Shown piece after piece: positions 8,194 through 14,797 of a stretch of 64,000 nucleotides of DNA. A model generated the notes under the pieces. The model saw nothing but the letters and a program-made list of their open reading frames with translations, ran no database searches and was not told the DNA's origin. The stretch comes from Bradyrhizobium sp. SZCCT0153. GTDB lineage: Bacteria; Pseudomonadota; Alphaproteobacteria; Rhizobiales; Xanthobacteraceae. A program made the translations under genes and the position numbers. Numbering within the stretch: the stretch's first letter is position 1; the number at the start of each line of letters is the position of its first letter. Location: the NCBI RefSeq assembly GCF_018129995.1, contig NZ_JAFCKS010000009.1, positions 162,827 to 226,826 on the forward strand, written 5' to 3'.

Positions 8194-8283
8194 GGAAGGG
8201 TGGCCGAGTGGTTTAAGGCACCGGTCTTGAAAACCGGCGTGCCCGCAAGGGTACCGTGGGTTCGAATCCCACCCCTTCCGCCA
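8194..8283 (+). tRNA. tRNA-Ser (anticodon UGA)
   Basis: A complete cloverleaf with a long variable arm. Acceptor strands GGAAGGG (8194-8200) and CCCTTCC (8273-8279) pair; the discriminator is G and CCA is encoded at 8281-8283. The anticodon stem CCGGT/ACCGG encloses loop CTTGAAA, giving UGA. The class II variable arm (GCGTGCCCGCAAGGGTACC region) and the T-loop GTTCGAATC are present. Length 90 nt with CCA is normal for tRNA-Ser. Confidence 0.97.
8204..8232 (+). repeat. Right 29-bp direct repeat inside tRNA-Ser
   Basis: Identical to 6068-6096. It covers the D-arm to the anticodon loop of the functional tRNA-Ser gene and forms the right boundary of the unusual 2.1-kb segment. Confidence 0.65.
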
Positions 8284-8333
8284 GTATGATCCGACCGGGG
8301 TCTGTTGGTTGGGCTTTCCCGGGCAGGTGATCG

Positions 8334-9077
8334 GTGAATCAGACGTCCAATCCAACCGCGCTCGACAAGCTGAAGCTCCGCATTCACGCGTTGCGCGCCA
8401 AGACGATCGCCAATGGCTGCACCGAGGACGAGGCGCTGTCGGCCGCCGCCAAGGTCGCCGAGCTGCTGGATCGCCACGATCTGTCGCTCTCCGACGTCGA
8501 GCTGCGCGCCTCGCCGTGCGAACGGAGGGTCTTTGAGACCCATCGCAAGAAGCGCATTCCCCTGGACGACTGCATCGGCGCGATCGCTCATTTCTGCGAT
8601 TGCCGGGTCTGGCGCGAGAAGAACGCGGCGGGCGAGAGCAGCTATGTGTTCTTCGGTCTCGGCGCGGATGTCGAGGTCGCGCATTACCTGGCCGAATTGA
8701 TCGACGGCGCCGTGCGCGCCGAGCTCGGCCGCTTCAAGACCTCGGTCGACTACAGCAGGTTCCGGCACCAGGAGCGCCATCTGGCCAATGCCTCCTTCGC
8801 GCTCGGGATGGTGGCATCAGTCGCGGACAGGCTGCTGGCGATCAAGGCCAGTCGCGATCAGGTCAACGAAAGCACCGGCCGCGGGCTGGTCGTCCTCAAG
8901 ACCTCGGTGGTCGATGCGGAATTCGACAAGCTCGACCTCAGGACCCGAACCCAGCGCAGCACCAGCCGCATGGTGTCGATGACGGCCTATGAAGCCGGCG
9001 GCGCCGCCGGCGCGTCGCTGGCCATCAATCCCGGCCTTGGCGGGTCGCAGTCGGGGACCGCTCCCAAAGGAAGCTGA
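8334..9077 (+). CDS. DUF2786-domain protein
   Basis: A 247-residue protein. The N-terminal 45 residues (KLKLRIHALRAKTIANGCTE then AKVAELLDRHDLSLSDVEL) match the DUF2786 helical domain as I know it. The remaining ~190 residues resemble the α/β domain usually attached to it, with a C-terminal Gly/Ala-rich tail. The start is GTG at 8334 behind GGCAGGTGA. Function is unknown; members occur in both chromosomes and phages. It starts 50 bp after tRNA-Ser, a common place for acquired genes, although its GC content looks native. Confidence 0.75.
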   Translation: MNQTSNPTALDKLKLRIHALRAKTIANGCTEDEALSAAAKVAELLDRHDLSLSDVELRASPCERRVFETHRKKRIPLDDCIGAIAHFCDCRVWREKNAAGESSYVFFGLGADVEVAHYLAELIDGAVRAELGRFKTSVDYSRFRHQERHLANASFALGMVASVADRLLAIKASRDQVNESTGRGLVVLKTSVVDAEFDKLDLRTRTQRSTSRMVSMTAYEAGGAAGASLAINPGLGGSQSGTAPKGS

Positions 9078-9459
9078 ACGCCCAGGCTTTCGATTGACGG
9101 TAGGGGCCCTGGGGCACGGCAAGCGATCGTCGAATCCGCGAGCCTGGGGGCAAGTGACGATGCGCCGATCGATTTCGGAATAATGGCATTATGCCACTGT
9201 TTTGCCCGACGGGTCAAATGGGTTTTGATCCGAAACGGATCGGCTACTGTGCATGGGGTTGTTTTCGAGATTTTGTTGAAGAGGCCCGCGGGCAGGCGGC
9301 CGGGCCGAATTCCCTCCTGGAAGGCCGCCGGCAGATTGAGGTTTTCGGGACCGTAGGGTCCTCAACGAGGGGGGCATTCAGGTTGGCTCAGGCCGGCCCG
9401 GGCGGTTCGACTCATGGAACTCTTTTGGAACTCTTTTGCCGTGTCCGCGTTGTCGGTTC
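9078..9459. other. Intergenic region with dispersed repeat segments
   Basis: No convincing gene is seen. The stretch contains a 6-bp-arm palindrome TGGCATTATGCCA (9184-9196), the motif GTTTTGCCCGACGGGTCAAA just after it, and 25 bp (9241-9265) repeated exactly in inverted orientation at 32104-32128. This looks like a composite non-coding repeat. A short purine-rich stretch before 9460 may serve the next gene. Confidence 0.6.
9241..9265 (+). repeat. 25-bp dispersed repeat, copy 1
   Basis: Starts CGGCTACTGTGCATGGGG and ends in GTTGTTTT. It is identical to the reverse complement of 32104-32128, another intergenic region. A 25-bp exact match 23 kb apart is far beyond chance in 64 kb and indicates a dispersed non-coding element. 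Confidence 0.7.
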
Positions 9460-9651
9460 ATGACTGAAGACGTTTCCTACCGACGCAAACCCCTGACCCC
9501 CGAACAGCGCCAGGCGCGCGATGCGGTGCGCCGCGTCGAGGCCGAAAAGGCCATGCGCGATCACGAAGAGGCGCAGAAGCAGTTTTATGCCAACAAGGAG
9601 CGGCTGAAGGCCGAACGCCTCGCGCGTGAACAGGCGGACGCGAAGGGCTGA
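9460..9651 (+). CDS. Small charged helical protein, unknown function
   Basis: A 63-residue highly charged protein beginning MTEDVSYRRKPLTPEQRQAR. From residue 15 on it is Glu/Lys/Arg/Ala-rich and almost certainly one long helix or coiled coil. It has no membrane segment or cysteine. I chose ATG 9460; an upstream TTG in frame would add eight residues containing CPRC. It is followed by two palindromic repeats. No function is recognised. Confidence 0.6.
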   Translation: MTEDVSYRRKPLTPEQRQARDAVRRVEAEKAMRDHEEAQKQFYANKERLKAERLAREQADAKG

Positions 9652-9691
9652 CCATACGCGGTCGGTCGCGCCGGCAATTGTCGGTGCCTAA

Positions 9692-9738
9692 AGCATGATC
9701 CGGAAAAGTGCGAAGCGGTTTTCCGAAAAGATCATGCT
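9692..9738. repeat. Palindromic repeat, module 1 (AGCATGATC family)
   Basis: Arms AGCATGATC (9692-9700) and GATCATGCT (9730-9738) are exact reverse complements, with a second pair GGAAAA/TTTTCC inside. A second copy with few differences is at 18898-18944. Intergenic; probable mRNA 3' hairpin or REP-like element. Confidence 0.85.
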
Positions 9739-9750
9739 CAAACAAGAACC

Positions 9751-9791
9751 TAAAGCGCGGTGACGATTCATCCCAATCTCATCGCGCTTTA
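9751..9791. repeat. Palindromic repeat, module 2 (TAAAGCGCGATGA family)
   Basis: Arms TAAAGCGCGGTGA (9751-9763) and TCATCGCGCTTTA (9779-9791) pair with one G:T wobble. A second copy is at 36645-36683. It sits between converging genes and overlaps the stop codon of the minus-strand gene at 9789, so it can serve as a bidirectional transcript end. Confidence 0.85.
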
Positions 9792-10013
9792 GTGCCGGCT
9801 GGGAATGCGCGTCGCGCTCAAGGCATGCTTGAGCGCGTGGACGGCGCCTGCCAACGCCCCACGCGGCGGTTGCGCCTCGATGGCTTCGGCCGCCATCCGA
9901 CAATCGTCGGCGACCTTGAGCAGCCCGCTACGCGCGAGATCCATGGTGGAGAGGGCGGCCTGCTCCAGGCAGACCCGTTCAAGCCTTCGAAACTCCCGCA
10001 GCTCTCTGTTCAT
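9789..10013 (-). CDS. Small helical protein downstream of a CtrA-type box
   Basis: A 74-residue protein starting MNRELREFRRLERVCLEQAA, predicted mostly helical and without membrane segments. Its TAA lies within the palindromic repeat 9751-9791. A perfect TTAA-N7-TTAAC motif sits 46-61 nt upstream of its ATG (10059-10074), the consensus of the alphaproteobacterial cell-cycle regulator CtrA, so cell-cycle-linked expression is plausible. Function unknown; no family recognised. Confidence 0.65.
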   Translation of the reverse strand: MNRELREFRRLERVCLEQAALSTMDLARSGLLKVADDCRMAAEAIEAQPPRGALAGAVHALKHALSATRIPSRH

Positions 10014-10058
10014 GCGTCAGCTCTCGATGTCCCCCGCGCCATGCGGCGCTGAGTCTGC

Positions 10059-10074
10059 TTAACGAATGGTTAAC
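10059..10074. promoter_or_regulatory. CtrA-type binding box
   Basis: TTAACGAATGGTTAAC matches the full CtrA consensus TTAA-N7-TTAAC with exact spacing. It lies between the divergent genes 9789-10013 (minus) and 10269-10586 (plus), 46 nt from the minus-strand ATG and about 195 nt from the plus-strand start, so it more probably controls the minus-strand gene. Binding is inferred from the motif only. Confidence 0.55.
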
Positions 10075-10268
10075 ATCTCTCCCTAGCCGTCCTGGCTGGC
10101 GCGGAGCTTGAGCGTGCGGTGCACAGCCCGGTCCGCGGCGGCAGCTGCGGGCTTGACGGCATCTGGCTTCCGCCGGAAGCTTCGAATGTGCCTAAACTGA
10201 CGTGAACCACGGAGACGTTCGCTTCCAGCCAGTCCGATCCCATCAGCGACAACGCAATGGAGCTGACC

Positions 10269-10586
10269 ATGACCACGTTCGACAAGCGCGAGCAGGGCTT
10301 TGAGGCCAAATTCGCCCACGACGAGGAACTCATGTTCAAGGCCACGGCCCGATCCAACAAGCTGCTCGGGCTCTGGGCTGCAAGCCAGCTTGGCCTCGGC
10401 GGCGATGCTGCGGCCGGTTATGCAACGGCGCTGGTAACGGACCATCTGGAGCACCAGACGATGGACGAGGTCCTGGACAAGGTGTCAGGCGATCTTGCCG
10501 CCAGGGGTGTGGCGCGCGAGCAGGTCGCGGCCAAGCTTCAGGAATGCCTGCACCAGGCGTTGCAGCAACTCGAAGCGGACAAGTGA
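10269..10586 (+). CDS. ATPase inhibitor subunit ζ (DUF1476 family)
   Basis: A 105-residue DUF1476 protein. The family was identified in Paracoccus denitrificans as the ζ subunit that inhibits F1FO-ATP synthase hydrolysis in alphaproteobacteria, using its N-terminal segment to block rotation. The N-terminus MTTFDKREQGFEAKFAHDEE is characteristic and is followed by the four-helix body (LLGLWAASQLGL and the DEVLDKVSGDL region). I chose the ATG at 10269, preceded by GGAG at good spacing, over an in-frame ATG 12 nt earlier. The gene stands alone, away from any atp genes in this window. Confidence 0.9.
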   Translation: MTTFDKREQGFEAKFAHDEELMFKATARSNKLLGLWAASQLGLGGDAAAGYATALVTDHLEHQTMDEVLDKVSGDLAARGVAREQVAAKLQECLHQALQQLEADK

Positions 10587-10605
10587 GACAAGCCTGCCTT
10601 TGACC

Positions 10606-11196
10606 TCACTCCGCATGCTTCCGCGTCCCGGAATCGCTGAGCCTGTCGACATAGGCTATGCCGATCGCCGAGACGACGAAGGTGAGGTGGATCAGCACCT
10701 GCCACATCACGCCGGTCTCGGTGTAGCCGGCCCGGTTCGAACCGAGATTGCCGGCCTCGATGAAGGTCCGGAGCAGCGCGATCGAGGAAATGCCGATGAT
10801 GGCCATGGCGAGCTTGATCTTCAGGACGCTCGCATTGACGTGGCCGAGCCATTCCGGCTCGTCAGGATGGCCCTGGAGGTCGAGCCGCGAGACAAATGTC
10901 TCGTAGCCGCCGACGATGACCATCACCAGCAGGTTGGAGATCATCACGACGTCGATCAACGCGAGCACGCTCATCATGATCTGCTGCTCGGTGAGATCGA
11001 GGGCGTGCCAGGAGAGATGCCAGAGCTCCTTGAGGAACAGTGCGATGTAGACGCATTGCGCCACGATCAGCCCGAGATACAACGGCAGTTGCAGCCAGCG
11101 CGAGCCGAAGATGATCATCGGCAGCAGGGCCAGGCGCGGCAAGGGCGGGCGGGGCTCGGCGCGAAGGTCCGACTTGGGTCCAGGCTCAACCGACAT
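10606..11196 (-). CDS. YqhA/UPF0114 family inner-membrane protein
   Basis: A 196-residue protein with four predicted membrane helices (near residues 35-57, 76-98, 130-150 and 168-185). The order of conserved segments, GSRWLQLPLYLGL then LIDVVMISNLLVMVIVGGYE then LKIKLAMAIIGISSI, is that of the TIGR00645/YqhA family. Function of the family is not established. It converges on the ζ-subunit gene with only 19 bp between stops, and no partner is evident. Confidence 0.88.
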   Translation of the reverse strand: MSVEPGPKSDLRAEPRPPLPRLALLPMIIFGSRWLQLPLYLGLIVAQCVYIALFLKELWHLSWHALDLTEQQIMMSVLALIDVVMISNLLVMVIVGGYETFVSRLDLQGHPDEPEWLGHVNASVLKIKLAMAIIGISSIALLRTFIEAGNLGSNRAGYTETGVMWQVLIHLTFVVSAIGIAYVDRLSDSGTRKHAE

Positions 11197-11347
11197 TCAG
11201 GCAACATCCTCGCATCGAGAGATCTCGCTGTCGTGTAACCCGGCACGATGGCCGGCGGAAGACGCGATGCGTTCCGGGGACCGTGCCGTTTCGTGCTAAC
11301 GTGCCGGGCAGCCGTCGTGCGGCGACCTGACGGGGAGGAGTCGCATC

Positions 11348-11638
11348 GTGTTTTGGAGCGGTTTTGGCAAATGGCCCGGCGCGATCGCGCTCGCTGCCGC
11401 GATCCTGGCTTGTGCAAGCGGCGCAGAGGTGTCGGCGACGCCGCTGACGCCGTTTCGCTACGAGGCGCAGGCGCAGCGTCATTGCCCGCACGACCAGGTG
11501 GTCTGGCTCGATTTCAGGAAGGGCGTCTACTACGGCAAAGGCCAGAAGCGGTACGGCCAAGGCTCCGACGGCAGCTTCGTCTGCCTGAACGAGGCCCGCG
11601 ACAGCTCCTATCGCCGCTCGCTATTGGGCCTGCGCTGA
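11348..11638 (+). CDS. Small secreted protein, unknown function
   Basis: A 96-residue protein starting at GTG 11348 behind a strong GGGGAGGAG ribosome-binding site. A signal peptide of about 30 residues ends near VSATP. The mature domain of ~65 residues has two cysteines (RHCPHDQVVWLDFRKG and GSFVCLNEA) likely to form a disulfide in the periplasm. The motif around VWLD..KGVYY..GQKRYG is reminiscent of small periplasmic proteins in related genomes, but I cannot name a family. Confidence 0.7.
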   Translation: MFWSGFGKWPGAIALAAAILACASGAEVSATPLTPFRYEAQAQRHCPHDQVVWLDFRKGVYYGKGQKRYGQGSDGSFVCLNEARDSSYRRSLLGLR

Positions 11639-11670
11639 GCGGCCCTGCTCGGGAAGTTCGTGGACGCCGG

Positions 11671-11799
11671 CTATTTCTGACCAGGCAGCTTTACCGGCAC
11701 ATGCGCGGATGTGCTGATGACCCGGGGACTTCCGTCAGGATAGGTGCGGTCGCCGCGGATCAGCGATTCAAGAACCAGGAAAAATTTCTCAGCAAGCAT
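11671..11799 (-). CDS. 42-aa small protein, unknown function
   Basis: A minus-strand ATG at 11799 is preceded by an excellent ribosome-binding site (GAAGGTGACGCAA, about 6 nt spacing) and reads 42 codons to TAG. The product begins MLAEKFFLVLESLIRGDRTY and ends in HVPVKLPGQK. The first half is amphipathic; no membrane span or cysteine is present. Codon use is consistent with coding. Function unknown. Confidence 0.6.
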   Translation of the reverse strand: MLAEKFFLVLESLIRGDRTYPDGSPRVISTSAHVPVKLPGQK

Positions 11800-11956
11800 T
11801 TGCGTCACCTTCGTTGGTGATGGCCTCTTGAAATGCGTCGAGGCGCCGAACGCAAAAATTCAATCAACTAAATGGGAGCGCGGTAATCCAAATCGGATCC
11901 CATGCTGCATCGCGGTTTAGTTGTGTTTGAAATAAGGAAAGTGATGGTAGTGGTGC

Positions 11957-12055
11957 TCAGCCGAAGGCCAACGCCACGAGGCTCGAGCAGAGCAGGAACA
12001 GGCCGCCGGCGGTCAATGCCAGGAAGCTGTCGGATACGACGTCATGGTTGCGCAT
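11957..12055 (-). CDS. 32-aa single-span membrane miniprotein
   Basis: The ATG at 12055 (minus) follows GGCAGGTGTCCC and encodes MRNHDVVSDSF then a hydrophobic helix (LALTAGGLFLLCSSLVALAFG) to TGA. It is a hydrophilic N-terminus of 11 residues plus one membrane span, the usual layout of bacterial membrane miniproteins. It is one of three tiny minus-strand genes in this stretch. No function recognised. Confidence 0.5.
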   Translation of the reverse strand: MRNHDVVSDSFLALTAGGLFLLCSSLVALAFG

Positions 12056-12157
12056 GGGACACCTGCCGCTCTCGTCTTCGATGCTCGATCGGATCGATTA
12101 AGATTGTCCGAACGTGCCGTCTTGAAAGAGGTGATGCTTGCCGCCCGCGCGAGTGCC

Positions 12158-12247
12158 TCAGGCCCTCGTGCGGTAACCTTCAAACGCATGGGCCAGGAAT
12201 ATGCCCGCGCTTACCAAACCCATCAGTGCCGAAACCGTCTCGATCAT
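12158..12247 (-). CDS. 29-aa single-span membrane miniprotein
   Basis: The minus-strand frame encodes MIETVSALMGLVSAGIFLAH followed by AFEGYRTRA and a stop. This is one membrane helix with a positively charged C-terminal tail. A longer in-frame reading exists upstream but has no coding character, so I start at this Met, preceded by a GGAATGGA purine stretch. Partner and function unknown. Confidence 0.5.
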   Translation of the reverse strand: MIETVSALMGLVSAGIFLAHAFEGYRTRA

Positions 12248-12601
12248 CGTCCAATTCCATTCCGCCCTGTACGCGAGAAAGCGCGTGCGGCCTTGCACAG
12301 TCAAAAGAATTCCAGTGCGCGGCTCGACAATGGGAGTGGAGTGAGGATTCGGCGCAACAGAACGTCCAGCGGTGGCACAGAGCAGGGTGCCTGTGCTCCG
12401 TAGATCAACGGGGAGAAAGCGAACGCCCCGTTTACCATGCCGGCGTGATCGCTGCGGGCTCCCCATTTCCGCCGTGTTCGGGTTGCGTTATCCTTACTGC
12501 TTCCGACGCGGTGGTGGGCCGCCTCGGATTGAAGAACCGGACAGCGCTCCCCGTAACCAAGCGGGTTGGGTACGCCTCCGGCAAAGTGGTATTTGGGGCG
12601 C
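12248..12601. other. Intergenic region, no gene seen
   Basis: Several overlapping frames in both directions, all with poor composition. Nothing here can be supported as a gene or as a structured element. It should contain the promoter for the RlpA-type gene that follows and, on the minus strand, for the miniprotein ending at 12158. Confidence 0.5.
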
Positions 12602-13540
12602 ATGGGGATCCGACGGTCAGATTCGGTTTTGCGGGCCGCGCGCGGTTTTGCCGCGGTCGCGACCTGCCTCGCGCTCGCCAATTGCGCGTCCTCCGGTAAA
12701 TTCGCCAGCCGCGTCGATCCGAAATACGGCGTGTCCTCGAGCCCCCGGGTCGTGGCTTTGGGTGATCCTGTCCCGAAGGGCGGCGGCACCTACCGCGTCG
12801 GCAAGCCCTATGTGGTCGCCGGGCGAACCTACGTGCCCGAGGAGGACGTCAACTACCGTGCCGAGGGCATGGCATCTTGGTACGGCGACGATTTCCACGG
12901 CCGCCTGACCGCCAATGGCGAAGTGTTCGACATGGGCTCGCTGACCGCGGCGCATCCGACCCTGCCGATGCCGTCCTATGCCCGGGTAACCAACATGTCG
13001 AACGGCAAGTCCCTGATCGTCCGCGTCAACGACCGCGGGCCCTATCACGGCAACCGGCTCATCGACGTCTCGAACAAAGCCGCCGAACTACTTGAATTCA
13101 AAGGCAATGGCGTCGCCAAGGTCCGTGTCGAATATGTCGGTCGGGCGCCCCTCGAGGGCTCTGATGACCGCCAGCTGATGGCCACCTTGCGCACCGGCAT
13201 CCCGGCGCCGTCACCCTCCATGGTCCGGGTCGCCTCCGCCAGGCCGTTCGTGCCGGAATTGCCGTCGTCGAACCGCGGCGCCATACGTGGCGAGGTTCCG
13301 ATGCCGGAGGGACGTCCCTACAGTCTCGGCAATACATCCGCCGACATGGCTTCGCTCAATGCGACTTCGGAGATGTCGGCCTCGAGCCGCAGCCGGGGCC
13401 GGACGCTCCAGAACGCGCGCGCCGTGTCCTATGACGAAGATGGCCGCTACACGACCGGGAGCGCGGCGTCCGCCGCCTACGTCTCCGATGGCGGCGCTGC
13501 CGAGGCTCGCGGGATCCTGAGCGGCCGCGGCCTCTACTAA
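12602..13540 (+). CDS. rlpA: Septal-ring lytic transglycosylase RlpA family lipoprotein
   Basis: A 312-residue predicted lipoprotein with lipobox LANC (Cys28). The double-psi β-barrel of RlpA spans about residues 87-185 with EGMASWYGDDFHGRLTANGE and the conserved VRVNDRGPY segment, which includes the catalytic-site Asp region of the MltA/RlpA fold. RlpA proteins cleave glycan strands, acting at septa in the species studied. The C-terminal ~110 residues are Ser/Ala-rich and lack a recognisable SPOR domain, so septal targeting as in Pseudomonas is not assured. ATG 12602 is chosen over an upstream TTG. Confidence 0.88.
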   Translation: MGIRRSDSVLRAARGFAAVATCLALANCASSGKFASRVDPKYGVSSSPRVVALGDPVPKGGGTYRVGKPYVVAGRTYVPEEDVNYRAEGMASWYGDDFHGRLTANGEVFDMGSLTAAHPTLPMPSYARVTNMSNGKSLIVRVNDRGPYHGNRLIDVSNKAAELLEFKGNGVAKVRVEYVGRAPLEGSDDRQLMATLRTGIPAPSPSMVRVASARPFVPELPSSNRGAIRGEVPMPEGRPYSLGNTSADMASLNATSEMSASSRSRGRTLQNARAVSYDEDGRYTTGSAASAAYVSDGGAAEARGILSGRGLY

Positions 13541-13606
13541 ACAGACACCAGGCGGGCAAGACCGGCTGGCTGCGCGGCACGGCAGACTCGCCATTGTTGG
13601 CAGGGA

Positions 13607-14190
13607 TCAGAACGGGATGCGCGCCCGTCCCGTGAAGGTCCATATCTGCGTGTTGCCGCCGATGCCGCCGAGCTCGGCACCGAAGCCGACCGTAGATCCG
13701 CCCGCAAGCCGGGCGCCAATGCCGCCGGTAACGCGCGCCGACCAGCCCTGAAGCAGTGGTGTGGATGCCAGCGGAATACCGCCGGCGGCAACGATCGCCG
13801 CCGCGTCGTCCTGGGTGAAATAGTAGTCGGCATAGACGCCGGCAAAGGGCATCAGCAGCACGCTATCGAGCCACGGTATGGGGTAGGAGACCCTGTTGCC
13901 GGCCGAGGCGCGGCCGCTGGAGAAGGTCCGCGCCGCCTGCTGGGTGCCGAGGGAATCGACATAGGCGTTTTCCCGCTCCCACAACGCGTAGACCTTCGCG
14001 GACGGCTCGACGTTGAAATTGGCCCAGCGGTAGCTGCCGGTGAAGCCGGTGGCGAACATCCAGCGATTGCCGTTGAAATTGCCTTGGGCCGTGCCGGCGG
14101 TGCCGTCATAGCCGATGCCCGAATAGGTCACCGCCGCGTCGTAGCGGAGCGTCGGGATGATCTTCCAGCCGAGATAGGCGCCGACGGTCC
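13607..14190 (-). pseudogene. Autotransporter β-barrel remnant (5' truncated)
   Basis: The minus-strand frame contains only the last ~195 residues of an autotransporter barrel: TVGAYLGWKIIPTLRYDAAV, then repeated amphipathic strands, ending in ARIPF with the C-terminal Phe typical of outer-membrane barrels. There is no passenger, signal peptide or normal start; a GTG at 14131 could only start inside the barrel. Upstream of about 14190 the frame stops resembling an autotransporter and enters the leader of the acetyltransferase gene. I read this as a deletion-truncated gene. A complete autotransporter is present at 25701-27101. Confidence 0.7.
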
Positions 14191-14281
14191 GACACGCAGC
14201 CCACCCAGGCGATCGTCTGGTGTATCGCCTATGCGGGAATGTTTCCGTCCTTCTCCTGAACGATATCGAGTGCGCGACGGC

Positions 14282-14797
14282 ATGATTGACGGCGCGGCGC
14301 TACACATCGTCCCGGACGATCCGGCTCTGCGGCTTCGGCCCGCAGGGCCGCTCGACGAGCCTTTCATCCGGCGTCTCTTCGAGGAGGTGCGGACGGGGCA
14401 ATTCACCGCGACCGGATTGCCGGGCCCGATCGTCAGCCAGATCATCGCGCAACAATTCCGCAGCCAGGCGGCCGGCTATGCCGCGCAATTTCCGGGCGCG
14501 GTATCGCTGATCGTGACACGCAACGGCACCGCGATCGGCCGGCTGCTGCTCCATTGCGCAAGCGAGCGCTGGCACATCGTGGACGTCGCGCTGCTGTCGG
14601 CTGATTGCGGTCACGGCGCCGGGACGAAGATCATCGACGCTCTCGCAGCCGGCGCGCGGCAGCAGGGTATCGCAGCGCTGACGCTCACGGTACTTGCGAA
14701 CAATGTGGCCGCGCGCCGGTTTTACCTGCGGCACGGCTTCATAGAGACGCGGCGGGCAGGTAATGCGCACATCGCTATGAGAAGGGACCTGGCTTAG
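14282..14797 (+). CDS. GNAT family N-acetyltransferase
   Basis: A 171-residue protein with GNAT fold signatures: an N-terminal LRLRPAGPLDEPFIRRLFEE strand-helix, a central IVDVALLSADCGHGAGTKII segment corresponding to the acetyl-CoA-binding motif A (degenerate Q/RxxGxG/A), and a C-terminal NNVAARRFYLRHGFIETRR motif B. It would transfer an acetyl group from acetyl-CoA to an unknown amine. The start is uncertain: an ATG at 14231 in frame adds 17 residues and neither has a good ribosome-binding site. It ends overlapping the convergent hydrolase by 4 nt. Confidence 0.8.
   Translation: MIDGAALHIVPDDPALRLRPAGPLDEPFIRRLFEEVRTGQFTATGLPGPIVSQIIAQQFRSQAAGYAAQFPGAVSLIVTRNGTAIGRLLLHCASERWHIVDVALLSADCGHGAGTKIIDALAAGARQQGIAALTLTVLANNVAARRFYLRHGFIETRRAGNAHIAMRRDLA

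Larger units (their letters stand above)
6097..8203. mobile_element. Decayed insert between two tRNA-Ser repeats
   Basis: About 2.1 kb bounded by exact 29-bp direct repeats of tRNA-Ser. The DNA is visibly more AT-rich than its surroundings and has low coding density. It carries one convincing gene (lipoprotein 6458-7420) and a trail of broken frames after it. No integrase is visible, so it is either a remnant of an integrative element or a tRNA-associated duplication. The left repeat lacks the tRNA 5' acceptor strand, which does not fit one simple integration event. Between 7421 and 7913 only short frames are seen, for example 7433-7516 (27 aa) and 7529-7759 (76 aa); neither is recognised. 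Confidence 0.45.

Noticed and set aside
11902..12699. 265-codon plus-strand frame before rlpA
   Set aside because: Composition is Arg/Ser/Cys-rich and non-native, it overlaps the rlpA start, and three better small genes lie on the opposite strand.
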